A stretch of 64,000 nucleotides of DNA from a virus, in the IMG/VR virus record IMGVR_UViG_3300027754_000034, positions 124,001 to 188,000 of that record. One strand, 5' to 3'. Positions 24,909 through 31,872 of the stretch are shown here, piece by piece. Each line of letters starts with the position of its first letter. Within the stretch, counting starts at the first letter, position 1. The translations under genes were made by a program, and so were the position numbers. Under the pieces are notes generated by a model, which was given only the letters and a program-made list of their open reading frames with translations, searched no databases and was not told the DNA's origin.

Positions 24909-25493
24909 GTGAAACCTCGTGAATTATCAAATGCCCTTCGTCGTATAGCTGCAGCCATAGAGGGTTCTAAAAACCCATCTCGTAAACTTGTAACTGCGGA
25001 TTTAAAAGGGGTTATTTCACGTTTATCTTCTGATAAAATATCAAAAGATAAACTTGAAGAAATTATCAAGCAGCACGCCCTATGGGTCAAAAAAGACCCC
25101 GCAGGGGTGGAGGCGGACCTTAGCGGGATGGACCTTAGCGGGATGGACCTGGAGGGGGCTAACCTGAAGGAGGCTAACCTGAAGGAGGCTAAACTGAAGG
25201 GGGCTAACCTGAAGAGGGCTAACCTGCTTCATGCGGACCTGACCGGGGCGGACCTGACCGGGGCGGACCTGACCAAGGCGGACCTAAGCGGGGCGGACCT
25301 GGACCGGGCGTTCCTGACCGATGCGAATCTGACCGGGGCGCGGCTGGTCAATGCTAACCTGAAGGGGGCTAACCTGGACGGGACGAACGTGCACGATGCG
25401 GACTTTCGTGGGGCGAACCTGAATAATATATCCTTGGACAAAACGAAGGGCAAACCCAAAGAGGAAGGGATGCGAACCTTCGGACGGATCTAA
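24909..25493 (+). CDS. pentapeptide-repeat protein, frame-disrupted at the 3' end
   Basis: 195 residues from a GTG at 24909 (read as MKPRELSNALRRIAAAIEGSK). The first 35 residues match the N-terminus of the pentapeptide protein at 53281 (NASNMMKRMAAALAASKSP), so the two share a helical N-terminal module. Residues about 70-170 are ADLxX/ANLxX repeats. Near 25465 the repeat sequence shifts phase: after EEG the visible frame ends RTFGRI-stop, whereas another frame continues ANLRTDLTDAILRYANLTGADPYHSF to a stop at 25552. So the real gene probably ended there before a frameshift. Confidence 0.75.
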   Translation: MKPRELSNALRRIAAAIEGSKNPSRKLVTADLKGVISRLSSDKISKDKLEEIIKQHALWVKKDPAGVEADLSGMDLSGMDLEGANLKEANLKEAKLKGANLKRANLLHADLTGADLTGADLTKADLSGADLDRAFLTDANLTGARLVNANLKGANLDGTNVHDADFRGANLNNISLDKTKGKPKEEGMRTFGRI

Positions 25494-25590
25494 CCGATGC
25501 GATCCTGCGCTATGCTAATCTGACCGGGGCGGACCCGTATCATTCCTTTTAATACTAACTGGTGATTCGCCTAACGACATACCGTACTCT

Positions 25591-26166
25591 TCACGAATTC
25601 ATGACTCGCTCAGAAATGATAAGGTTCATAGCTGAAGCGAAAACTTCGTCATTAAGTTCAGACTTAGATAATATCATCTTTTTAAACTTCGTCCACCAAA
25701 AAATAGCATCCCCGAAACGGCTATTGGAAATATTATATTCCATCCAACCATTAAAATCCCTTACGGTGTGAATCTCAGGATATTCAAGAGACACGTATGA
25801 AGATGGATATTTAAGAGATCTCAGATTATTCTCTTGAATTAACTTGTCAAGCTCTTGAAGACGACTAAAGATCATCTTCGTCAGAACACTGTTAGGGACC
25901 GGTGCCTTCTTTTTCGGCTCCCACTCCTCAATCAATTTCTTGGTTGCCTCGAAGTCCATCCTAAAAAATAAAATACAATTTGGTATTGTCACCATGGTGA
26001 CATCTTCCAAGGTCAGGAAGTTCTGCTCTTGCAGAACTCTGATGTGAGACAAGTTCCCGCCTTGGAGGATGGAATTGGCCAACTTTCGAAGCTGACCCAT
26101 ACCTCCAAAGATGGAATCTGCTTTGGTTTGCGCAATACTATCGAGTTTATAATCGTGGTAAAACAT
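25591..26166 (-). CDS. hypothetical protein
   Basis: 191 residues. MFYHDYKLDSIAQTK start with AGGAGAGT before it, then a mostly helical protein with 'FNGWMEYNISNSRFGDAIFWWTKFKKMIL'. Controlled by the GC-rich element 61 bases upstream, whose leader contains self-complementary GGCG/CGCC stretches. Not recognised. Confidence 0.7.
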   Translation of the reverse strand: MFYHDYKLDSIAQTKADSIFGGMGQLRKLANSILQGGNLSHIRVLQEQNFLTLEDVTMVTIPNCILFFRMDFEATKKLIEEWEPKKKAPVPNSVLTKMIFSRLQELDKLIQENNLRSLKYPSSYVSLEYPEIHTVRDFNGWMEYNISNSRFGDAIFWWTKFKKMILSKSELNDEVFASAMNLIISERVMNS

Positions 26167-26227
26167 ACTCTCCTATACATGGTGTAAAACGGCGCGGAGC
26201 GACGCACCAGCGGAGCGCCAACAGCAG

Positions 26228-26251
26228 GACGCAGCGGCAGCGGCAGCTGTC
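26228..26251 (-). promoter_or_regulatory. GC-rich 24-bp promoter-like element
   Basis: Minus strand GACAGCTG, 8 bases, GCTGCGTC, 61 bases before the start at 26166. It overlaps the last two bases of the upstream gene. Confidence 0.7.
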
Positions 26252-26504
26252 ACTCACTCATTGTAAGTTCAATTATTGAAAGACGTATAGCATCTTCTTG
26301 AAGTTCATACAATCTGGAGGATCTTGCACGAGGCCACAATTTCTGCCCTCCAATCGTTAAAATCCAGTATGAAGTTTGAAAATCAATACATTCCGATATG
26401 CAAAATTCTTCTCCTCTAAATTTAAAAGTAGTGTGTGAATGAATTTTAAGACGGTTTATGGCGTTTCGTATTACAAGAGAAAAAGCACTCGGGATTTTCT
26501 TCAT
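26250..26504 (-). CDS. hypothetical small protein
   Basis: 84 residues, MKKIPSAFSLVIRNAINRLKIHSHTTFKFRGEEFCISE. Mixed alpha/beta with a basic middle (LWPRARSSRLYEL). Its stop touches the GC-rich element. No family recognised. Confidence 0.6.
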   Translation of the reverse strand: MKKIPSAFSLVIRNAINRLKIHSHTTFKFRGEEFCISECIDFQTSYWILTIGGQKLWPRARSSRLYELQEDAIRLSIIELTMSE

Positions 26505-26571
26505 TGGTCATAGGCCATAAAGTGGGTTAATTTCGAATTAAAACTTCCCATATGGATTCATACCATGAATA

Positions 26572-26739
26572 TCAGTCGAAAGACTGCTTTGACTCATGGT
26601 TGGTCTTCATATTCACGAAATCATGAAGAGCTTCATCAAGATTAATACCTGTGGCAACGAATTGCCAATTACCGACAGTCCAAAGACCGTTTTTCCGAGT
26701 CATCTTGATGGGACCAAATTCAGTAACTAACTTTTCCAT
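26572..26739 (-). CDS. 55-residue hypothetical protein
   Basis: Frame from ATG 26739 reads MEKLVTEFGPIKMTRKNGLWTVGN...ATGINLDEALHDFVNMK, ending KQSFD. The beta-strand pattern with 'NGLWTVGNWQFVATG' and an ALHDF helix looks like a genuine small domain. Upstream is the terminator of the next gene. Found by translating the gap by hand. Confidence 0.6.
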   Translation of the reverse strand: MEKLVTEFGPIKMTRKNGLWTVGNWQFVATGINLDEALHDFVNMKTNHESKQSFD

Positions 26740-26765
26740 AAACCACCATGTATGTATTATATAGA

Positions 26766-26798
26766 TGTGGGGGCAACCTCATTCGGTTTACCCCCATA
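26766..26798 (-). terminator. hairpin after the wHTH-like gene
   Basis: TGGGGG/CCCCCA outer stem with an inner AACC/GGTT stem, 15 bases after the stop at 26814 on the minus strand. No long T run. Confidence 0.55.
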
Positions 26799-26813
26799 TT
26801 TCAAATTCAATTA

Positions 26814-27182
26814 CTAAATCAGAAAGTATTTAGCTTTACCTTTGATACCTTCCATCCGAATTGATCCTTGACTCCGAAGTGTCCGCAACCAGGATTTAAC
26901 TTCATTCCGGTCACATCCAAGTTGGGTTATGAGGTCTCCCATCCCCACCCCAGCGGCGTGCATTTTCACAGTTTCAAGAACCGCTGACAGTCCTTGCTTG
27001 GATTTCGGAGCCTCGTGTTGTCGCTCCGTTATTAGCGGAGGTTGTGACTCGGCGCTGATGCTGGTGGAGAAGTCACCTAGAAGGTCCGCTATAGCAGATT
27101 CTACCTGGGACTGAACGATCTCGCGAACGCGCTCTTCCACGACAGCCATAAACCGATTGAACTCAAATGTTACTCTATCCAT
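26814..27182 (-). CDS. probable winged-helix DNA-binding protein
   Basis: 122 residues. N-terminal helix (NRFMAVVEERVREIVQSQVESAIADLLG) suited to dimerisation, a Ser/Pro-rich linker (about 42-62), and a C-terminal domain of about 60 residues. There 'GVGMGDLITQLGCDRNEVKSWLRTLRSQGSI' has helix-turn-helix spacing followed by a wing-like 'RMEGIKGKAKYFLI'. This is typical of small phage regulators, but no family name is recognised. RBS AGGAAGAAAA before ATG 27182. Confidence 0.65.
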   Translation of the reverse strand: MDRVTFEFNRFMAVVEERVREIVQSQVESAIADLLGDFSTSISAESQPPLITERQHEAPKSKQGLSAVLETVKMHAAGVGMGDLITQLGCDRNEVKSWLRTLRSQGSIRMEGIKGKAKYFLI

Positions 27183-27283
27183 TTTTCTTCCTTTTGTGTT
27201 TCAGACATCGAACAAACGCAAACAAACTGATAATTTTCTTAGTGTTATTGGCGATACCTCTCGGTAAAACCCGAGGAACTACT

Positions 27284-27599
27284 TGGTGCGACAGGAGGGA
27301 CTTGAACCCCCGACCCGCTGATTATGCTTACCACTTCGACTTTCGCCGCCCTCTTTCGAGGTTCGTGGTCTGGACTATACCTTGCCTCTCGGCCCTAGCG
27401 TCTAGTCTCTACACCTTCCTGATAAATCAGGCTTGGCTCGGGATTGGCATGCCGGTTTCCCAGTTTAGCGTTCCCCGAATTTGCCAGGTTCTACCGGGGT
27501 GTTTCGCCCGGCAACCCTACCCATTCAAACATAGGCGTAAAACCTTTAGTCGGAATTGGTCTTAAGTCAGCTGCTACTAACCTACTGAGCTACTGTCGC
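27284..27599 (-). tRNA. tRNA with CAU anticodon interrupted by a group I intron (Ile2 or Met)
   Basis: Minus strand. 5' exon 27599-27565 (GCGACAGTAGCTCAGTAGG...GCTGACT) and 3' exon 27326-27284 (CATAATCAGC...CTGTCGCACCA). Joined, they give acceptor GCGACAG/CTGTCGC, a D arm, anticodon stem GCTGA/TCAGC with 7-base loop CTCATAA (anticodon CAT), variable loop GGGTC, T arm and an encoded CCA. CAU can be elongator Met or, after lysidine modification of C34, Ile for AUA codons. The phage also encodes TilS (30349-31044), the lysidine synthetase, which favours Ile2. Acceptor pair C5-G68 is as in Ile2, but pair 4-69 is A-U, so identity is not settled. Confidence 0.85.
27327..27564 (-). ncRNA. group I intron (238 nt) in a tRNA anticodon loop
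   Basis: The insert starts after T33 of the tRNA and ends in G (27327), as required for a group I intron. Core segments are recognisable in order on the minus strand: AAATTCGGGGAACGCTAAAC (P/Q region), CCGAGCCAAGC, GAAGGTGTAGAGACTAGACG (R, P7) and AAGGTATAGTCCAG (S, P7'). They closely resemble the self-splicing Azoarcus tRNA-Ile intron as I remember it. No open frame for a homing endonuclease is present. Self-splicing is expected but untested. Confidence 0.88.
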
Positions 27600-27741
27600 A
27601 TGAATTATTGTAAGTGCGGAACTTAATCCCTCGCCAAGCTATGCGGCAAAACGAGAGATCCTCTCAATCGAACCCGGATGCCTTATTATCTTCCTTTCGG
27701 TGAAAGAAATTACATCAAACTTAATAACAGTCTCTCACCAG

Positions 27742-27814
27742 AGCGGGATGACGGGTTCGAACCGACGACATGGAGGTTGGAAACCTCCTGCTCTACCAAC
27801 TGAGCTAATCCCGC
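27742..27814 (-). tRNA. tRNA-Gly(TCC)
   Basis: Cloverleaf with acceptor GCGGGAT/ATCCCGC, D arm GCTCAGTTGGTAGAGC, anticodon stem GGAGG/CCTCC with loop TTTCCAA (TCC), and T loop TTCGAAC. CCA not encoded. GTAAAGTAAAAT lies just upstream of the 5' end. Confidence 0.93.
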
Positions 27815-27890
27815 GTTATTTTACTTTACAATGAAGAGTCGCCTTAATTCAGTTCTTAAAAGTCTATCATTTTACACCAATAGCATTCTT

Positions 27891-27966
27891 TGGTGGCCAT
27901 GGTGGGACTCGAACCCACACTTTATCGATTTTAAGTCGATTGCCTCTGCCTTTGGGCTACATGGCC
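27891..27966 (-). tRNA. tRNA-Leu(TAA), short variable arm, CCA encoded
   Basis: Acceptor GGCCATG/CATGGCC with A73 and encoded CCA, D arm GCCCAAAGGCAGAGGC, anticodon stem ATCGA/TCGAT with loop CTTAAAA (TAA), variable loop AAAGT, T arm GTGGG-TTCGAGT-CCCAC. Bacterial tRNA-Leu normally has a long variable arm; here it is only 5 bases, as in some phage tRNAs. Confidence 0.88.
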
Positions 27967-27983
27967 AAGTTTACTTAACAATA

Positions 27984-28036
27984 CCGAGAGGGTAACGGCC
28001 ATGGAGCCGACCAAAGCTCAACCGCTACCCTCTCGG
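27984..28036 (-). other. long hairpin heading the tRNA cluster
   Basis: CCGAGAGGGTAaCGG pairs with CCGcTACCCTCTCGG (about 14 bp with one mismatch) around a 23-base loop. It lies between the GC-rich element at 28081 and tRNA-Leu, hence near the start of a tRNA transcript. It could be an attenuator or a processing signal. Confidence 0.55.
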
Positions 28037-28080
28037 GTCTGCCGCAGAGGACGAGACGTGCTCGTCTCCTGCGATCGGAA

Positions 28081-28104
28081 GACGCAGCGACCGGGCCGAT
28101 TTTC
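28081..28104 (-). promoter_or_regulatory. GC-rich 24-bp element before the tRNA cluster
   Basis: Minus strand GAAAATCG, 8 bases, GCTGCGTC, 114 bases before tRNA-Leu and with no protein start downstream until after the tRNAs. This placement argues for a transcription signal over a translation signal. Confidence 0.6.
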
Positions 28105-28127
28105 GCCGTCGCTTGCCTACAGGACTT

Positions 28128-28514
28128 TTAAAATTGGAGAATTTTCCCATCCTTCTTGAGGATGACATTTCGCTCCACAGGATCAATTTCAGCATCAATT
28201 CCCGCATACTTCTTCATCAAGTAGATATAAACTTCGTCAGTTCTGATGGAATCTTGCATTCCTTCATTGCACCACATATAAGAATCATGTCCTATGATTA
28301 GATATGGTGCCCACTCATCGGCTACTTGAATACAATAAAAACCACCATGGCTGAACTCTCCGAGCTTCCATTTTATACCAAGAGGCTCTAAGACGGACTT
28401 GGTCATTCCCCTTACATGAGGAGATAAATCAAATAGTCTTGCATTATCAAATTTCATGGGAGGTTCCAAATGCAATCTTTCTTTGAAAACCTCCGCAGCC
28501 TCCCGAATGTGCAT
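28128..28514 (-). CDS. hypothetical protein
   Basis: 128 residues, MHIREAAEVFKERLHLEPPMKFDN. A compact alpha/beta protein with 'GGFYCIQVADEWAPYLIIGHDSYMWCNEG'. Follows the 93-residue gene closely. No family recognised. Confidence 0.65.
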   Translation of the reverse strand: MHIREAAEVFKERLHLEPPMKFDNARLFDLSPHVRGMTKSVLEPLGIKWKLGEFSHGGFYCIQVADEWAPYLIIGHDSYMWCNEGMQDSIRTDEVYIYLMKKYAGIDAEIDPVERNVILKKDGKILQF

Positions 28515-28527
28515 AAGGGAACTTTAC

Positions 28528-28809
28528 TTAATTCAAAAGATAGCGAAGTTCCTTCAATTTTTCACAACATTGTTCAGCCTGATCAAGGAGTCGATGCCAC
28601 ACCATAGTGGGTTCTCCCAACTCTTTACAATTAAAATAGGCAATACCAGCCACAAATTCCGCTGTCGTGCCTTCGAGATTCATAGTATTCTCAGTAATTT
28701 GAATATTATGGATCGTATCAAGATGACCAACGATTTTTCGACCATCCTTCAATTCAACAGTAACCCAGTCCCCATCGTTTATTTTGGATGTTTTTATTGA
28801 TGCTAACAT
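28528..28809 (-). CDS. hypothetical protein with SH3-like start
   Basis: 93 residues. 'INDGDWVTVELKDGRKIVGHLDTIHNIQIT' looks like an Sm/SH3-type barrel, followed by a helical tail with CKELGEP and QCCEKLKEL. It lies in an apparent operon 28817-28128. Function unknown. Confidence 0.65.
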   Translation of the reverse strand: MLASIKTSKINDGDWVTVELKDGRKIVGHLDTIHNIQITENTMNLEGTTAEFVAGIAYFNCKELGEPTMVWHRLLDQAEQCCEKLKELRYLLN

Positions 28810-28816
28810 GTTCTCC

Positions 28817-29269
28817 CTAACTGCTCATGATGTCAGATAACACTTGCGATCCACAATTTAAGTCAACACTGCTCTCTTCGCAAGCCTCAACCAGAGTTTG
28901 ATCTCGGCGTACGTTCACCCATTTAAGACATCTTCGGCACCTAAATTGGTATGCTTCATCAGAATAGATAGATTCTCTTGCAGATGCCCAATCATGGTTA
29001 TTAAAATTTCCTTTTGCCGGGTTGTACTTCTTTCTCTTCTCTAAACTTACATCAACACCTTCGGATTCAAGCAGAGAATCAAGCATGAAGGAAAATTGGT
29101 CTTTTTCAACCGTATCTTCCTCAGGGTCTACCGGCTTTTCAGCGTCGTATTCATCTTCTGCAATTTCTGATTGTACTTGTACATGAGTACCCTGATTAAG
29201 AATCAGATCTTCTTTCTTGGCTTCCGGTTTGCTAATGCCGAATAGATCATCCATTTCTTTGCTAAACAT
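28817..29269 (-). CDS. hypothetical acidic protein with a Cys pair
   Basis: 150 residues. The first 90 are acidic and probably flexible (EIAEDEYDAEKPVDPEED). The C-terminal part has 'QFRCRRCLKWVNV' and two later cysteines (VEACEESSVDLNCGS), a possible one-zinc ribbon. Expressed from the element 26 bases upstream with GGAGAGAG in the leader. Confidence 0.65.
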   Translation of the reverse strand: MFSKEMDDLFGISKPEAKKEDLILNQGTHVQVQSEIAEDEYDAEKPVDPEEDTVEKDQFSFMLDSLLESEGVDVSLEKRKKYNPAKGNFNNHDWASARESIYSDEAYQFRCRRCLKWVNVRRDQTLVEACEESSVDLNCGSQVLSDIMSS

Positions 29270-29295
29270 GTAAACCTCGCTCTCTCCGTGGTACA

Positions 29296-29319
29296 GACGC
29301 GGAAGAATCGCAGACTGTC
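29296..29319 (-). promoter_or_regulatory. GC-rich 24-bp promoter-like element (diverged)
   Basis: Minus strand GACAGTCT, 8 bases, TCCGCGTC, 26 bases before the start at 29269. The least GC-rich copy, but boxes and spacing are kept. Confidence 0.6.
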
Positions 29320-29324
29320 ACCCT

Positions 29325-29492
29325 TTATATTTCACCATCATCATCTTCGATTACATAATCGTGATGGGTTAGTTTTATTTTATTCTTGGTGCGTTCTAAA
29401 TCTAAAAGATATAAAGTATATTCTAATGCAGACACTTCTGTTTTTCTCTCTTCTAAGTATTTTCTAACCCTTCCCTCATCCCAGTATTTCAT
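29325..29492 (-). CDS. 55-residue hypothetical protein
   Basis: Frame from ATG 29492 reads MKYWDEGRVRKYLEERKTEV...LYLLDLERTKNKI, ending IEDDDGEI. A charged helix followed by an acidic tail. Ends 5 bases before the GC-rich element. It lies directly after a tRNA-like sequence. Confidence 0.6.
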   Translation of the reverse strand: MKYWDEGRVRKYLEERKTEVSALEYTLYLLDLERTKNKIKLTHHDYVIEDDDGEI

Positions 29493-29498
29493 TTCCGG

Positions 29499-29571
29499 CA
29501 CCCCGTACGGGACTTGAACCCATTTACATGATTTGAAAGGACGCTGGCCTGACCGGGTAGTCTAACGGGGT
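29499..29571 (-). tRNA. degenerate tRNA-like sequence (possibly Glu TTC)
   Basis: Perfect 7-bp acceptor ACCCCGT/ACGGGGT, a D-arm-like GAC...GTC, and a good T arm (ATGGG-TTCAAGT-CCCGT). The expected anticodon loop would be CTTTCAA (TTC, Glu), but I cannot pair the flanking anticodon stem (GCGTC against ATCAT). So it is either a decayed tRNA or a non-standard one. GTAAAGTAA lies just upstream. Confidence 0.45.
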
Positions 29572-29584
29572 ACATTCCTTTACT

Positions 29585-29884
29585 TTACTGTTTCTTTTTA
29601 TAAGGCAAAGGCGCCTCACCATTCCGAGCTAATTTACATACTTCTTCGTGCCCCAATCGGGCAGAATCCTCATCTTTATATTTAACCGTAAGTAACTCCG
29701 TTTTATTACTTACGGTTACGAATTCATGAACTTCTAAAATGCTCTCCATCCGTGGATTTTCATAATTATTAAAGAAAACCATAGTCTCGTAAGGATAACT
29801 AAGATTAATAGATAATGATGGAAGGAAATTCGTAGAAACGAGATAAAATACCCCGTTGCATAAAATGTCATCTTTCAGGTTCAT
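29585..29884 (-). CDS. hypothetical protein
   Basis: 99 residues, MNLKDDILCNGVFYLVSTNFLPSL. Beta-rich. It contains a perfect 13-bp inverted repeat (29683-29695 with 29706-29718) within the coding sequence. Its ATG overlaps the upstream stop (ATGA). Function unknown. Confidence 0.65.
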   Translation of the reverse strand: MNLKDDILCNGVFYLVSTNFLPSLSINLSYPYETMVFFNNYENPRMESILEVHEFVTVSNKTELLTVKYKDEDSARLGHEEVCKLARNGEAPLPYKKKQ

Positions 29885-30327
29885 GATTCCATCACATTCT
29901 CGATCACCAGTTCATCCGTCGCTTCTTGAAAGGCTGCGAACCAAACTTCACGTGAAACCTTAGAAGTCCACTTACTTTTCATGATATCCTTGAATTTGGT
30001 TTTGATCCGTTCGACCATCACGTCTTCTAGATATAATTTGGCTTCGGTTTCCTGAATAGTGGTGACCGATGCAGGCACAATCCAGAGCCTCCATACCGAC
30101 CCTTCACCATGATTTTTGCCCGGGTCCCAATTATGCGGTTCTGACATTCCTTTGTTGCAGTCGGAACAGAACCCGTAAACTTTGCGAGACATTAGCCATG
30201 GTGAGGTATTGACACCCGAAGAATACGTGACTCTATAAAAATGTCTTGATTTTTTACGACAAAAATCAATTTCCGGGGTGCCATTTTGTCTTTTCGTTCC
30301 GCGATCAACATTCTTAAAACAGCGCAT
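29881..30327 (-). CDS. hypothetical protein with Cys motif
   Basis: 148 residues. 'VYGFCSDCNKGMSEPHNWD' is a CxxC knuckle, with an earlier FCRKKS; the C-terminal 70 residues are helical. Translationally coupled to the downstream gene. RBS AGGAGAAAAAG before ATG 30327. No family recognised. Confidence 0.65.
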   Translation of the reverse strand: MRCFKNVDRGTKRQNGTPEIDFCRKKSRHFYRVTYSSGVNTSPWLMSRKVYGFCSDCNKGMSEPHNWDPGKNHGEGSVWRLWIVPASVTTIQETEAKLYLEDVMVERIKTKFKDIMKSKWTSKVSREVWFAAFQEATDELVIENVMES

Positions 30328-30348
30328 CTTTTTCTCCTATGGATGCAT

Positions 30349-31044
30349 TTACTTCATCAAATCATCGGAAATAATATTCAATTTGTTAATAATATCTGGA
30401 GATTTCTCTTGCAGCAGGGGAATTAAGATATTGCGAACCCACACCCTAAGAAATTCTTCATTATTATTAGAAGGATCTTCTGCACATGTCAGATCCCATC
30501 GTTTAGCATATCCCAGGATATCTTGCTTACTTGCCTTCAAGAGGGGTCGAAATAAGGCCAAATGAGTATCCCGCACAGGGATGTATTGGATTTCCGGAAG
30601 AACCGCTAAACTTCCAGCAGAAGTCGCTCGCATCATTCGAATGAGAACAGTTTCTGCTCTATCATCTCGATGATGGGCAGTTACCAGATTCGCCCCAATT
30701 TCATATGCCTTATTCCACAAGGCACAATAACGACCTTCTCGAGCTCGGGCTTGTAAATTGCCACCCTTCTCGATAGTGATTCTTTCTCGAATGAACGGGA
30801 TGGACTCATGTCGGCAAAGCGATTCTGCTGAATCCAGTTCAGAATCCGCCTCCGGTCGGAGTCCATGATTCACACCCATGGCCCATATACGGTGTCCCTG
30901 GGCTTTCGCGACGTGAGAAAAGCCCTTGATTAACACTTGACTATCTGAGCCGCCAGAGACGGCCAAGAGAAAGCGGAAAGGGCCATCGAAGTGCCTCTTC
31001 AGAGCAGCTTCAATTTCCTGATTGATGATGGCCCTCCCGCTCAT
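30349..31044 (-). CDS. tilS: tRNA(Ile)-lysidine synthetase TilS, short form
   Basis: 231 residues. The PP-loop SGGSDS at 30-35 binds ATP. It is followed by 'GVNHGLRPEADSELDS', 'NLQARAREGRY', 'VTAHHRDDRAETVLIRMMR' and 'EDPSNNNEEFLRVWVRN', the ordered TilS signatures. The enzyme converts C34 of tRNA-Ile(CAU) to lysidine, switching it from AUG to AUA reading. Bacterial TilS is usually 310-430 residues; this one keeps only the catalytic domain and lacks the C-terminal tRNA-binding domains. A CAU tRNA is encoded 2.7 kb downstream, a plausible private substrate. Six bases follow the upstream gene's stop before... its own leader GAGGCCTAATAAAA. Confidence 0.9.
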   Translation of the reverse strand: MSGRAIINQEIEAALKRHFDGPFRFLLAVSGGSDSQVLIKGFSHVAKAQGHRIWAMGVNHGLRPEADSELDSAESLCRHESIPFIRERITIEKGGNLQARAREGRYCALWNKAYEIGANLVTAHHRDDRAETVLIRMMRATSAGSLAVLPEIQYIPVRDTHLALFRPLLKASKQDILGYAKRWDLTCAEDPSNNNEEFLRVWVRNILIPLLQEKSPDIINKLNIISDDLMK

Positions 31045-31049
31045 TTTTA

Positions 31050-31394
31050 TTAGGCCTCCCCGATCGTTCCGAAAGTCTCAGCCGCCACCCGTGGTCCTTC
31101 ACCACGAACAATCACTGACATGTAATTGCCTGGCACTCCAAACATGTCGAAGAATGACTGGGTTAGAGTACCTCTTGCCATCAACGGAATATGCTTAGCA
31201 TCCTTGAGGGCTGCAATTTGTTCGTCCGAGATACGCGATCCAGATCGGATCTCGGTAGCTCGCGACATCTGGTGAATCACCAAGATGAGGTTTTCGAATT
31301 CCTCATCACTGCAGACAACGCTCGTCATGGTCCAAGGACCCGGATCTCCATTTGGGGAAGTTTCATGAAAGACATAATCGTGTAGTGTTGCCAT
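31050..31394 (-). CDS. hypothetical protein
   Basis: 114 residues, MATLHDYVFHETSPNGDPGPW. Alpha/beta composition with 'SRISDEQIAALKDAKHIPL'. Lies 5 bases upstream of tilS and is probably cotranscribed with it from the GC-rich element at 31427. Function unknown; a role with TilS is only guilt by association. Confidence 0.7.
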   Translation of the reverse strand: MATLHDYVFHETSPNGDPGPWTMTSVVCSDEEFENLILVIHQMSRATEIRSGSRISDEQIAALKDAKHIPLMARGTLTQSFFDMFGVPGNYMSVIVRGEGPRVAAETFGTIGEA

Positions 31395-31426
31395 GTGTTT
31401 ACCTGTGTGTGTGCGCCCACCAGGAA

Positions 31427-31450
31427 GACGCAGCGCGCGCGCCGACTGTC
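31427..31450 (-). promoter_or_regulatory. GC-rich 24-bp promoter-like element
   Basis: Minus strand GACAGTCG, 8 bases, GCTGCGTC, 32 bases before the start at 31394. Identical over some 45 bases to the copy at 10021, including the ATTCTgaagAGAAT inverted repeat. Confidence 0.75.
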
Positions 31451-31484
31451 ACCATTCTCTTCAGAATATGTAAATATATGTATG

Positions 31485-31829
31485 TCAGAGTTTGACCCAA
31501 TGCGCAAACTTTTCTGCGGGAAGATTGTCTGGGATACTTGTGTCAGCTATCACCACCATTTTGTCAGGATCCCACATAATTTGTCCAATGGCCTCCTGAA
31601 CAACGGAATCTGCCATACAGGCCCCCGTAACTATTATGAAATCTCCCGGATTGTAACTCGACCAGAATGAATTCAAAATAGAGTCGTCCAGGATTTCAAT
31701 ATCCAGAATGCGAGGCTCCTTTCCCTTTTTCCAAGCCTCCTCCTTGGCCATCATTTCTGCAGCATTCTGAGATACTGCCGTTAGCAGGATCGGCTTTCCG
31801 AAAATAATTTGATCACTAAGCGTCGTCAT
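31485..31829 (-). CDS. hypothetical protein
   Basis: 114 residues from ATG 31829 (MTTLSDQIIFGKPILLTAVSQ), which has GGAGG six bases upstream. The pattern 'DFIIVTGACMADSVVQEAIGQIMWDPDKMVVIADTS' resembles the second half of a P-loop or sensor region but lacks a Walker A motif. The GC-rich element is only 18 bases upstream, leaving almost no leader. Function unknown. Confidence 0.65.
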   Translation of the reverse strand: MTTLSDQIIFGKPILLTAVSQNAAEMMAKEEAWKKGKEPRILDIEILDDSILNSFWSSYNPGDFIIVTGACMADSVVQEAIGQIMWDPDKMVVIADTSIPDNLPAEKFAHWVKL

Positions 31830-31847
31830 GCGGACCTCCACCGGACA

Positions 31848-31871
31848 GACGCAGCGGCAGCGGCGACTGTC
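31848..31871 (-). promoter_or_regulatory. GC-rich 24-bp promoter-like element (closest to a start)
   Basis: Minus strand GACAGTCG, 8 bases, GCTGCGTC, followed by TGTCCGGTGGAGGTCCGC-ATG. The GGAGG starts 9 bases after the element, so a transcript carrying it must start within about 8 bases of the second box, just where a -10 box would put it. Confidence 0.75.
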
Positions 31872-31872
31872 G

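Noticed and set aside
27600-27690. tRNA-like T-loop string (GGGTTCGATT) upstream of the intron-containing tRNA
   Set aside because: No acceptor or anticodon stem could be folded around it.
28050-28065. GACGAGacgtgCTCGTC hairpin as a terminator
   Set aside because: It lies just downstream of a promoter-like element and before tRNAs, and has no T run; it is more likely leader structure.
31325-31507. Minus-strand frame sharing the peptide ENGDSRRARCVFLVG with the gene at 9976
   Set aside because: The shared peptide is just translation of the repeated GC-rich element and its flanks, not a protein domain.
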